Assembly (NCBI GenBank): GCA_029721435.1
Contig: CM056588.1
Location: forward strand, 35,867,930 to 35,931,929
DNA length: 64,000 nt
Direction: 5' to 3'
Origin: Gymnothorax reevesii
Lineage: Eukaryota > Chordata > Actinopteri > Anguilliformes > Muraenidae
Both the position numbers and the translations under genes were made by a program. The stretch's first letter is position 1. Every line of letters starts with the position of its first letter. This document shows positions 45,228-58,200 of the stretch, piece by piece. Below the pieces are notes generated by a model. That model saw only the letters and a list, made by a program, of their open reading frames with translations. It did not search any database and was not told the origin of the DNA.

Positions 45228-48200
45228 CTGGAGAGGTAAAGAGGTGGATTTACTGCACAGCTTACAGCGTCCCAAAGAGGAGCAGGGCTTTGTACTGCAA
45301 ACACCAGAAAACAAGGCAAACTGAAGTTGCGCTTACGTCTAAAATTCAAATGAACAATCTTTGTTATTTTTTCCCTAAATAATAAAAAATCATTGCCAGT
45401 GAGACAATGAAAGCTTTATTCACTTCAAGATTGTCCACTGTAGTAAGGAAATATCACTAGCAAAACAACGAGAGACTTGATATGGGCTCGTATTTTATGA
45501 CTCCTTAAAAGATAAGGAACCTGTTTACTGCAGGGTGACACACTGCTGGGAGCAGTTCTTTTGAGATAAGGACAAGATGGCCTCCACGAGAAGTAACAGA
45601 CCTTCTGAACAATAAAAACAGCAAACAAACACCTATTATTGCACACGTGATTTCACTAACGATAATGTTGCAGACAGCCGCTCAATACAAAATGCTTCCT
45701 TCGAGAAACACACTGTCTTTGAAGTGCAGGAAGCCTCCATCTGACATGTTAGAAGTTTAAATTGCACACACTTGGACAGACTTTAAAGGGATATGAAGTT
45801 GGAGGGTTCACAGACAATTCCAGAGATGATACGCCTTCGTTAAACCTGTCCCAGCGGAAAATTACTTGAGAAGTGAAATGTGTGGGTCTAAGAAGCTGAG
45901 CTGATCTAGAGATGGACCGGAGAACCAGGAAGACCAGAATACATGACGGAGCCCCTGCAGGCCACACTGGGAAACCCCTAGGCCTGCCCCAGATCATATG
46001 AGCGAAAGAATGTCAGAAGGCCTGGTTATACACACACAGAACACATGCTGGGCTACACCACTGAGGGAAGGCCACTGGCTGACAGTGCTGTCAGGTTCTC
46101 TGCCGATTCATTATTTTCATTCCTTTTTTTGCAAACATTCAAACAGACGCCCTCGAGATGAAAAGTTTTCCTTGACAAATGAGAATGTACTGTAAATCTC
46201 ACCATTGTAGATTCAAATCTAATATGAGATACACTTTTATTTAACATGAAGGCTCCATATTAGTCAGTGAATGAACTTGCGTGCCAGCATACAAGGGCAG
46301 TTATATCTGTGTGCATGTATGTGTCTACGAGTACGCAAAGGCAATAGCATGGGCGTGTCTGTGTGTGTATGTGTATAACAATACATACTGGCAATCTTTT
46401 ATGTGTGTGTGTGTGTGTGTGTGTGTTCATACCAGTTCATATAAGCACTACTGTGTGTGTTTATGTGTATACAAGTACAGGTGGGTAATAGTGTAATATT
46501 TAAAAAAACTCACCGAAGAACCAAAACATTAGAACCACTCACAGATAACAGTAGACCCCAAGCAAACACACTCAAGGATGACAGTAGACGGTAAGCAAAC
46601 ATCTGCTTCTCATAGTTGAAGAGATGTACGTGAGAGCAATGTCACTGAAGCAACTTTCACAATGGCCAAAAAATTATGGCCAGAGAAGTGGGTCAGAGCA
46701 TCTCTGAAGTGGCAAGGCTTCTATGATGCCCCCAGTCAGCAATGGTAAGTACCGACTGACCGTGAACTAATAAGGGACCAAACCATGCACAGACGACAGG
46801 TTGTTGGGTGCCCAAGGGTCATCAATGTACGAAGGAGACCATAAAAATCTGTTTCATCTGATCCAAACCGACAAAACAGCTACAGTGGCAAAAGTCACCA
46901 AGAATTTTAATGATTCTTCCAGGAGGAATGTGTCACAACACACTGTGCTTTGTAGCCTCAGAATAGTAGCCACAGACTAGGTTGGTGGCTTTCTCACTGT
47001 TTTTAATGCTTGACGTCACTTAATGAGTGCAACTAGTTCAGGCAGGAAACTCGAGAAGAGCTACATCAGCTGAGAGCAGCCTGGTAAGCTACCATCACGT
47101 CAGCGTCAGCAGGCACACAATTGGAGGATACACATCACGAGGTCATACAGCGGTCTATTTGAAAGACGTCAAGCTCACTTACTTCCGCTGCTGTTTGCAA
47201 TGACTTTTCATGCTATGCAACATGCTGTTTGGTTTTTTGCTTGCTACCTCCTCCCAAGCCTCCACCTGTTTGGTTCTGCTCACATCGGGGGGATTTTGAT
47301 TTCATGACTATGACTATGTTTGTATGTTTGCTGCGCCTAGGTAGGACATTCCTCCAGAGCAGAACCGCCGCCAAAATACAATGTAATGCTTATTCTTTCT
47401 TCTCTTCTTTCTTTTAAGCCTGTGCGAGCCTAGTGGCCCATCGGGCCGGTGCTTAACCCCGGTTTCCATGGCATGAAGCGACTACGAGTATTGCTACTCC
47501 CCCTGGATGGGATTCCAGTCCATCGCAGGTACTCCCTCCAGCTCTTAGACAAGTTTCCCTGTCTATTTGCAGGTACCCATTTATACACCTGGGTGGAGTG
47601 AGGCGTGGAGTGTGGGAGTAAAGTGTTTTGCTTATACCCATGAATAAATTGTTCTATTTTATTGAAACGTGAGTTTTCCTGACTGAATTTATTTTATATA
47701 GGAATGTAATGATCTTTTCCTATATCTTCTAAAATTTCTTTTTATGTTACTTGTTTAAGAGGTTCAGCTATATGGCATGGCACCATGCTGTGTAAACACA
47801 TCATACTTATGTCCATATATGTTCTGTTTGTGTTTTATAAGGCTGCAGCATCGGTGAAGAGCCCAAGACAAATTTCCCACTTGTGGGACAATAAAGTTTA
47901 TCTTGATCTTGACAGCTCAGAGCCCCCATTCCCACCCTTGTCTGCCATCAAAAATGCCTACAATGGGCACAGGAGTGTTGAAACTAGACCTTGGAGCAAC
48001 GGAGTAGGTGGCCTGGTCCAATGAGTTCGGTTTTATTCGAAATGATATATACTTGACAAAATCAGTTAAGGAACACTCAATTTTGACCCAAGTATGTGAA
48101 CATAAAACTGAATGTACAATAAATCCCAAGTGTTGTTTACATCATTGTTGTTAACCCAAGACGCAAAATGCATCAAACATTTGATCAGAAGACTGAAACA

Positions 48201-49230
48201 GATCCCGAAACAGAGTATGCACCGGAGAGCCCAGAATCGCACCGAGTTCAAACTATTAAATCAAAATCAAACAATGTCGAAATTCATTTCATTATCTTGT
48301 GTGACCACCACAGGCTCTCACCACAGCTTGAAAGCGTACTGGGAAGCTCAGGACAAGAGAAAATAATTTTTAAAAAGACTCAGTGGTCTTTAAATTTTTT
48401 TTGTTGATTTTACATCGTCCAGGCATGTATATGTTGTTTACCTGGGGAAAAGATGGTATCAGGATGCACTGAGGGGAGAAGAAGAGTTGGGAGGGATTGT
48501 GATGCTCTGGGAAATTTTCTGCAGAGAAACCCTAGGTCCTGGTGGTCATGGGCATCAATCAAATGGAGCTGTGATTGCTGCACATGGCGGACCAACACTG
48601 TACTAGGCAGGTGGTCATAATGTTTTTGGCTCATTTGTGGATACTTAACTGAATCCTGTGGGGTAATTTGTCCTGTGCTTTTGACCCGTTCTAGTTAGCA
48701 GTAGGCAACCACAGCGCAGCACCCGGGGACCAACTAAATTTGTCAATAGTGTATCCATGTGAGTGTAATCTGTGCATGAGAGTGTAGGGGTGTGGGAGTT
48801 GTAGTTTACATATTATTTCACACAGATGCCACCCTCACTCACCCCCGTTTCTGTATCCGTCCAGCTGCTCGGGCTGTTCATAGATGTCTGTGTGCGTGTC
48901 GCTGGACAGGTCTTCCCTCGAATGTGATCGACCGGTCAGAACTGCGCTCAGCTGTGATTGGCTAGGTGGGGCGCCGGTTTGCTGGATGAACTGCTGCAAG
49001 TTGCACTGTCGCAGCTCCTTATTGAGTTCATCCAGCTCCTCGTTCTTCGACTGAGGGGGGGTTTAAAAAACAGCTCGGTCAGCATAAAGAGAAACTTGGA
49101 ACACTCTGCTCTGCAAGCACTTCACATAGTTCAGCTCCTATATAGGGCATGTCATCACATGTTACAGCATGGTATGGATGTCTGAAGAAGTGTACGCCAT
49201 ACTAATACACCTACGACTACAATAATAATA

Positions 49231-49269
<39 letters not shown>

Positions 49270-52200
49270 AATAATAATAATAATAATAATAAGAGGAAGA
49301 AGAAGAATAACAACAGAAACAATATTATTATTATTACATTTGCCCTGTATTGTTGCTTTAGTACTGTCGATTATTAAAAAAAACTTCTTTTCGCTGGTTG
49401 AAGAATCCCACAAATAATAGAAAAATAATACCCAACAAATAATACTAAATTATATGCTAGGCAGTTCAATTCTTAATTATTCATTACATTTTTCGTTAAT
49501 TAAAACCGAAAGTATCAAGAGTTTGAGGAGAAAAGATGTTCATACTACTACTTCTTTTATGATGGCAAACTTTAAGTCTTTTCGATGACCATGATGCCAA
49601 TTACTGTCACACGGGGGCAGTATTGCTAATAAAATGGAAGTGCAGCCTGCCAGGTGAGCAACAGTCCGCTAAGTGTACATGACCGTGTTTTGTCACGCAT
49701 TATGAATACCAGGCTCTCAGATCCAAGCAAATAATAACCTTTACCTTTCCTGTACCATCTATCTTGGGATGTAAGCAGACAACTACGGTGCCTGACGCTG
49801 ACGGTACGTTTTCACCGTAGATTCTGATACGATATATTTAGTGGAGTAATTCACACCTCGCGGCGCCCGCTAAGTTAGATTACACGAGTTAATTATTCAC
49901 TATCGAGAGACAAGTTGAGACTCGCGGCGCTGTACGCGTGCCTTTAGTTAGTACCCGCTTCTGGGGACGTTCACAGCAATCGCTGCTTTTTTTTCCAAAT
50001 ATCATTTTCAGCGCTTTCAAACGTTTTTGTTCACGCTGCTCTTGCGCATCGGGCCCGAGGCGCTGCGATGAAAAACCACCTGTTCGTATTTCCCTGCGGT
50101 CCAGTGGAGTAGGGGTGGAAGTTTGCCCCTTCGACTGGTTCCGTTGAATGGTGGAGAAATCGGGATGTATTTTCCCCCAATTTTATCTTAAACTCTCCTA
50201 AAGAACAAAACTGAGCGCCAGTAGCTAAAAAAATACAACACGCCTGTTTAATGGCGCAATTAGTTCGTCAGCACTGAATAAAGTTTACAAAATCAGATGA
50301 CAAAAATTAGGCGGTCAAGCCCACTTCACTGCAAGGAGAGCACTTGCGTGATTATGTGCATACAGTAGTACACGATACATTACAACGCTTCCCATAGGCT
50401 TCAACTTTCAAAACAGAATATTGGTAGTGCTCCGAAAACTCCAAAAATGGGTGTCTCGAAAACACAGACCGCAGACGAGACACATACGCTACAGCCTATT
50501 CATATTTCAATATTTTGAGGTCAGCGTTTTCGAGATCTGTGTTTACGTGACACCCCTCGAAAAATGCGCCCACCTCTCTCACTGGCCTCCTCTTCCTCGG
50601 TCCAGACCAGTGAAGAGGCGGGTGGCAAATTAAGATTTTTGCCCTCCGGAAGAGGTACCAAAACTCGCTCAGTTTTCTCCTGTTGTTGTTATTTCTGCTC
50701 TTCATGATGTGGACACTAACTTTGAAGCGCTACTCCTCCGTTATTACTTTACATATGAAACTTGTTAAGCATATTCCATGTCAGTGCGCAGGCATTAACT
50801 AAGCCAGATTTTGCAAAAAGGCAGCGGAAGCATGTACGTCCACCCGACTCAAGCACTCACTAATATTACATGCCATGGTCCCGAGGACTTGTTTTTCCGT
50901 ACTGCAGCGTACCAAGATGTTCAACAGAGCAATGCTGGGAATGACTTCGTTTTCGCTAAAACAGTCTGTCACCATACCTTTGAGCTGTTTCTGTTAGACA
51001 TACAGTATTCCTCTGAAAAATTCACATAAGTAATTAGCTCAGGTAAATCTACCCAACCACTGGTGTTGTGAGATTAATAATGCAAAAAAAAAAATAAAAA
51101 ATTGGGACGCTGTGTAAAATGTAAATAAAAACAATGCAATTATTTGCGTATCACTTTAACCTTAAATTTATTTCACAATGAAACAAAGACAAATGTTGAA
51201 ACTGAGAATTTTTTTTTATCTGAAAAATGTCTGCTCATTTTTGAATTTTTTGCCAGCAGTACATTTTAAAAAAAGCTAGGAAAGGGGACGCAAAAGAATA
51301 GAAAAGTTGTATGATTCTAAAAAATACACATCCTGGAACAACTGACAGCAAATTAGATTAAGTGGCAACAGATCTGAAATGTGATTGCGTATAAAAAGTC
51401 TTTCCGAAGACGGTGAGGGCTTTACTACTGTGTGAAAGACAGCATGGAGAAATAGCTCAACAATTTTAGAATAAGATTTCTTCAGGTAGAATTGCAAAGA
51501 TTTTTGGGATTTCATCCTCTATCGTACATAATATCATTAAAAGAGTCCAATAATTAAGAGAAATCTCCGTTCGCGAGGGGCAAGGCCACCCCCTAAGAAT
51601 ATTTGCTGCATTACAAACAAAAAATATGACAAAGGAGGCCGTGAAGTGTTGAGCAGCTGAAATCCTACATCAAGCAAAAATGTGAGAACAAATTGCTTTC
51701 AAAATTAGAGCAGTTGGTAACCTCAGTTCCCTACAGAGTATTGTTAATAAAAGAGATGACAAAACACAGTGGTAAACATGCCCCTGTTCTAACTTTTCTG
51801 AAACATGAGCATTAGATTCAAAATGAGGAAACATTTTTTTGTAAAACTAAAATACTTTCACAGTTTTGTTGTTTTTGCACCATTTTCAATTAGGTAAAGA
51901 GTTTAAATGATATGCAAATCATTACAGTCAGTTTTTATTCACCTTTTACACAGAACTACAATTTTTTTGGAAACAGGGTTGTACAAATGGGCCTTACAGG
52001 ACTTGGCTAGTCATTAGAATTGTATTTCTAAAGCAACTGCTGACGCAGGCTGTACAACAACAAGTCTGCAGCGTTTAGGACACTTCAACAATATTTATGC
52101 AAATGAAAGGGTATTTGGACCCTCAATTACAGTGGGCGGGGGAGGGGGCGCTGTTTGCTAACAAGCACAAATTTTATACTAGCATGATGAATGAGAACAG

Positions 52201-55200
52201 CCTGACTACAAACAACTGTGTGCCCTTTAGAGTCAGTAGCCAAGGCTTTTTGAGATTTAAATCCCTTCATAGAAGGGGTGGGGATAATTCCTGTTGATAT
52301 ATAGCGTGTGAATCAGCCAGTGAAAAATATCAGCAGAACATTAAGTTCTCACAGTAGCGTGGGTCTCACGGTAATGCGTGGGTCAGCAGTCTCCCCTGTG
52401 TTTGTTGTTAACACACGCAAATGTGACACCAACACCCAACAGCAGTAGCCTACCGACAGAGCGAGCGCTGATCGCGCCCGAGTGTGAAGATCAGATATAC
52501 ACCCACATGCATGGCGGAAACAGTTAGCGTTTCTGAGCGGTACAAAGTTCACTCAGGATTCCAGCCTGTTACGAAGGGGCCTTTTTCAAAATAGGGAAAG
52601 CTTGTAAAACCTGATCTCCACCTGACCAGTCAGGATAAGCAGGCCTTCAACACCTGACTGCTCGCAACCAATAGAATGCTGCTGAGCCGGATTTAAAACC
52701 TATTTAAAAAATGAGTCAAAAGACAAGTGAGTTTCAGCAATACTGGTGGAGGACAAAGAGGATTTTGTAAGGCCAGATAGCGGCGCATTCTAGTATCATC
52801 AGTCAGATCTTGCTGGGCCGGCTGAGCAAGAAATCCAGGTCCCGACCAGGGCCAAAACGGTTCAGGCTCTCTGACTGAGAGAAAAACGATAGCCGCAAAG
52901 CACGGCAATTAATTTTCACAGATTTACACGGTTGCCAAACAACAACTGGCCGTCCCATTAGCGATAGCAACAGCTGTCACTTCGGGAGTCAGTACTCCGC
53001 AAAAGGACTCCAGGGACAGGCCGGCTGGGGCAGTGCAAAGTATTCCACCATAGCAGGGACGGAGTTTATGGAGTTGTGTCATGATTACTGCACATGCTCA
53101 CAACTTTGAACGAAGTAAATTGGCTTGACTGCAACTCAAGATCTACTTCCATCCTTGCAAATCTGTCACCATTTTGCATTGTATTTCTATATTTTAGTTA
53201 CTCAGGCATTATGCTTTTTATATTGAGCAGTTTTATATGGAAATTTGAGGATTCAAAGAGCTATTTTGAGGCTGTAGCTGTAGGGTACAAAGAATGTAAG
53301 CTGGTTTTCCAACCGTCAATATTCTTTTTTTTTTCTTTATAAATTTGGCATCTCCAATCCCACCCGAATCTGGAATGCCCAATTGGTGAACTATGTACAA
53401 AGCTTGCTTGTATGTGACCCCTTGCTGCCAACTCAGGATAGTCAAGACAGCTCACGACTCTCCTCCGAAGCACGTGCCCGTCAGCCACTGATTCTTATAC
53501 ACTCATTGGTTGAATCCCCTAAGTTCAGAACGAGGGCGGAGGATATCCGGACATGAACAAACCCAGTCTTCCTGACGAGCGCCCGTCTGGCCAGCAGGAG
53601 GCGCTGGAATCGTCAATATTCTTAAGAGAAAAATTCCTTTTATCATTATTGCCTGTTGGCGGTTGTTTCCTATTACACCGATTTGAAAAATAGGTTTGGT
53701 CGGTAGGCATTTTCTCTCTTTTTTTGCTGAAAGTTTTTTTTTTGTAAAATTTTTACGGTAGGTAGGTGATCTGTTTTTATTTTTCGCTGTCACAGCAATA
53801 TGTAAGGCACATGCCAAAATTGAGAGAGACATTCTGTCTGTAAATGAGTTTGGTGTACGCTACATTTGACATAAATATGCAAAAACTGACTTAGTTGAAC
53901 AAAACTTTAAAAAACTGAAAGAACAAGAAAAGTTGTCAAAAGGTTTCAAGATGCTGTTCAAGCACTGTGCATTTGAATGGCACTGAGCAAGGCTGGGAAC
54001 TATGTTCTAAGAAAACTGTGACTTTCGTCTGTGATACAATTTGCATCACTAAGTGGAGGGCTACAGGAATCACTAGGCGTCCAAACGTGTTTCATTGCAG
54101 ACACAGTAGTTCCAACTGCAAGTTGATCCAGCCAAACTAATTACAGTGAGACATCTTCAAAAAAATCCATGACTCAAACTGAGCTTCAAATTTTGACTGG
54201 AAAAACTAACCCTTTAAGGGACTGTTTTTATTTTGGCAAGCCAGAGCATTTCTTGCAAGCTCTCACCTCGAAAAATACTGACGAATATAAATGACGCTCA
54301 TAAACATTAAGTGGGCTTTTGATCGGAGATTCACACCTGAGTTCTGCTGGAGAATGCCCGCAGACCACAAAACAGCTAAACCAACGAACAAGAAAAAAAA
54401 GCGATGCGAGCAATCAGTGACATCACGCCAGACATGGAGGTCGGCTTCATTTTCTTTTTATTTTAAATTGAAAACACAGAAACATGTTTAGGGCTGGCCC
54501 TAATGATGTAGGTAGGGTCAGGAAACAGGAAACACACCTATTTTTGTATTTGGCCTTATGACTTGTAGTCAAGCAGATTCAATTTGTTGGGATGTAAGTT
54601 CTGATCACGACCGTAATCGTGGCACAGCTCACGTACTAGCTAAAGCAAGCTAAGTGCACTCTACATATTGTTTTGATTGTAAAATGAGCCTTTGAATCTT
54701 GTTTGTTTTTTCTGTCCTACCACACGCTAGCTTGTTTCAAGTAACTACGCGTTTGACAAGTGGCTGTTTCTTGCGCCAGCTATCTGACTGTTGACCACAT
54801 TTTTGTCTCACTTAGTAAGTAGAAATAGGATTTTAAGTTGGAGAATAAGACTACAATACAGACAAATTTTGTAGTTTTGTACCCTTTCTGTTGCCATCTC
54901 AAAGTGATACGTGTGTCCGCAGCTAAATCGAGGATGTTTTACCCCTTGGCGGAGTATTCAGTGGGAACAAAGTACACGCTGTTGATTAAATTTTTCTGCT
55001 TGCCATTTTCCACAAACTCATGTTCAAATTGTATTTCACTAATTAACATGTTTATAGCTTTTGCCACCAACCATTAAAACAAATAAATGGCTTTCAGTAT
55101 CCAAGCAACAACTAAAGAAGCCACTTTGGAGCTTTAATTTTTGTATTGACCACATCAAACAGAAATTAAATTGGATTTTTGTAATGCTAACGGGGCGTTC

Positions 55201-58200
55201 AAAGGATTTATATAGCCTGGTCTGATCATCTGTTTAGTGTCCTTGTTTTGATTTCGTTTTTTAAAAGCATATTAGCTTATGCCAACATTAGATATCAACC
55301 AAAGAGCATATTTTGATGTAAGCACTGGGCTTTGTATAGTGTGGAAGGGTCTAATTAATTGTGAAAACAGTGGTTATTATATGGAAATAACTTGATGACT
55401 ACCAAAAATGGAATACCCCAGCGAGCAGTGGGGTAAATGAGCTTCACAGCACAGTAACATGTGTGATGGTGAAATGGTGTTGAGGATGGGTGTTGCTCCT
55501 TTTTTGCTGTATTTATTGTGGGAGGTGGGATCTCACAGTACAACACCTCTGTCTGCTCTGCTTATTGCAAGACTATAGCCATGCCCCCTCTCACCTGTAG
55601 TAATGCCTCGGCCTGCCCCAGCGCTCTCTCCATCTCCGTGACTGACGCCTGCAGCTCCTCCTTCTGGTGGTCCGCGCTTTGTAGCTCTGCCCTCACGCTA
55701 TCCAGCTGTTCGTCAGTGACGGGGTTTGGAGTTGGGGGTTGGGCCGTCCGGCGGCCCTCCTGCTGAATCTGACGCTCCAGCTGTGTGGAGCGGGAGGTGA
55801 AGTCCTGGAGGCGGCGGCTGCAGTCGTCCAGTTTGGCATGTAGATCACCCAGGCGCCTACGCAGGCTCCTCTCTGCCTCCGATTCTGCCTGGAGCTCACG
55901 CTGCAGTGCCCCCTCCAGGGCCAGCTCTGCCTCATTCCGTTTCAGCACCTCCTCCAGATTCTCTGCCTCCTCCTGGGCCCCGCCTCCCCGCAGTGGCTCC
56001 TCCCACTCTTGCATCTCCTGCTGCAGCCCCTCTAACTGGGACCCCAGGGCCTGGAGACGCTCCTGCTGCTGCAGAACCTTCCGGAACACCTCCTCCTTAG
56101 AGGGCCCTGTGGCCCCGGCGAAGGCAGCAGCCGGACCGGCTGCCGCAGCATTGGAGATTGGAGAGGCCCGGTGATCAGGTGAGTCCCTGCGGGCCTGCGA
56201 CGGGGGCTTTTTGAAGTGCTGGCGTTTGGATTTGGGGGAGCTGCTGGGCCCCAGATTGAAGGTGAGCGATTTCTTGGGCTCCCGCCGCTTCAGGGGCTCA
56301 GGCTCAGTCAGCTTGGGCAGGGCCCCCCCCCGCTGAGGCCCATCACTGCTGCTGGGGCCCGTCCGCCGCAGGAAGAACTGCACCTCACCTCCCAGTTGCC
56401 CCAGCTTGGCTAAGGCCTCCAGCGGCCGCTCAGTTGCCAACAACTGCCTCTCTGTGTCCCTGAGCCTCTGGATCAGAACATAGCGGCCCGTCTGACCTGG
56501 GGGGGGGGGGGGGGCAAGGGGGGAAGGTGGGGTCAGAACTAGAGTTCCTACATAGAGCTGCAACATGAGGGTTCCATAAAATTTGATCTTGGAGCCATTT
56601 TGTTTCCATCATTTATTGGGTATAGTCTCAAAGAAAATGAATTTTCCCCCCATTTTCTTTTCTCATGTCCAAACATTTTCCCCAATGATACTTAGCAGTA
56701 CAGTGATCAGATTAGGCATATTTGCATTGCGAAAGGCGAATCAAATTTCAGCACCTTTGATGAAATGCTAACAACAAAACAATCACTTTGCAAAAAATGT
56801 GATTCAAAAAACCTTAATGATATTTCATGGATGCCGACTCACAGGCCTGCGAACTTCCGAAGTCCTGAGCCACATAGCAATAGAAGGTTTCACGACTTTG
56901 ATTTGCTGGAAAGTTATGTTCCTTATTTGGATACCAACCAATCAGCTTCTGGGAACTGCATGCATGCACTTAGGCTTTCTGATGTAGTCATACGGTCTAT
57001 CATCTTTGGTCATGATGGTCAGTCTCTGCTATGTGAGCCACCGCATATTAAATTACATTGCTCTATGGATAAATAGCCACCTAATTGGTGAGTAAGCTAA
57101 CAAAGCTAAGTTAAGCTAAGCTAATAGCTAAGGCAATTACAAAAGACCACTTTCACCCCAACCGTCATCTTTTTAGCATGCTGCCCTCTGGGAAAAGGTT
57201 CAGATCCTTCAGATGCAAAACAAACAGATTCAGGAACAGCTTCTACCCTTAGGCAGTCAGAACTTTAAATGAAAAAAAAAAACGCATACTGCTGCTACTG
57301 ATTATTATACCTATCTGTGCAATACCTACCGCTAATTTGCAATATCTACGTGCCTACCTCTAGGGATATTTTTTTAAAATTATTATTCTATTTGTTATGC
57401 CCTTGTATTTATTACGAATACTTCTTAAAACTTTTTTTGCACCTTCGTGGTCTTGCTGGCTAAATTTCGTTGTACAGACAACTGCTCAATGACAATAAAA
57501 GTCTTGAACTTGAACTTAATGTTAACAATGGAAAGTATTTGTAAATGATCATCATATCAAGGCGATTTGATTTGTTTCTTGCCCCAACTCTACTAACTTT
57601 GCCAGCTGTCATAGCTATGAACTTTTCTGAGGTTTCGCCGCGGATTCGTGCAACCTAACTGAACTTTCACATTTTTGGTATGTTAGCTAGTTTGCCAGCT
57701 AGTTCAAAAGCTATTGCTTAGGTACAGCTAGCTGGCTAGTGAACCTCTGTCACTTTCAATAATAATTCCATATCAGACCTCCACTTTTTTCGCCTTGACT
57801 GGATGTAAACATTACATTACACCCGAATGTTCCTCCAGCTACCCATATATCACGGTAAGCCGATCAAAGTAATCAAAACTTTTCCCATTGCTATGTGGTT
57901 TAGGGAATCGCAAGTTCACAGGCCTCTCCTGAAACATGCACAATGATATCTGATCATTAAAATACATCATGTTGTGATGTCAAAATGCGTCCGAGTTGGA
58001 GAGTGCCTTGTGTGACTGGATTTTAATGGGAATGGATCCTTTTACATCTCTGATCAGGTGTTAAACAACATCATGCTACAGTAAGGTATAGATAAGAAAG
58101 CTGTACTGCAGGTTACAGGTAGTTTACAGAAATGTCATTGGGAAACAGAAGTGTGCTGTAATAAATTAGGATTGTTCAAGGTAAAATTGGCGCCCTTTGG

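Larger units (their letters stand above)
46509..48636 (+). mobile_element. Tc1-like transposon relic, second family, interrupted
   Basis: It starts CGAAGAACCAAAACATTAGA and ends GGTGGTCATAATGTTTTTGG, like the ends of common fish Tc1-like elements. Transposase-derived sequence reads on the plus strand at about 46660-46980 (GGGTCAGAGCATCTCTGAAG) and resumes at 48440-48630 (GATGCTCTGGGAAATTTTCT). About 1.45 kb between them is unrelated insertion. All frames are broken. Confidence 0.75.

Noticed and set aside
55785..56174. Plus-strand 129-codon frame rich in Ser and Arg
   Set aside because: Antisense to the GC-rich RASSF7 coiled-coil exon; no domain.
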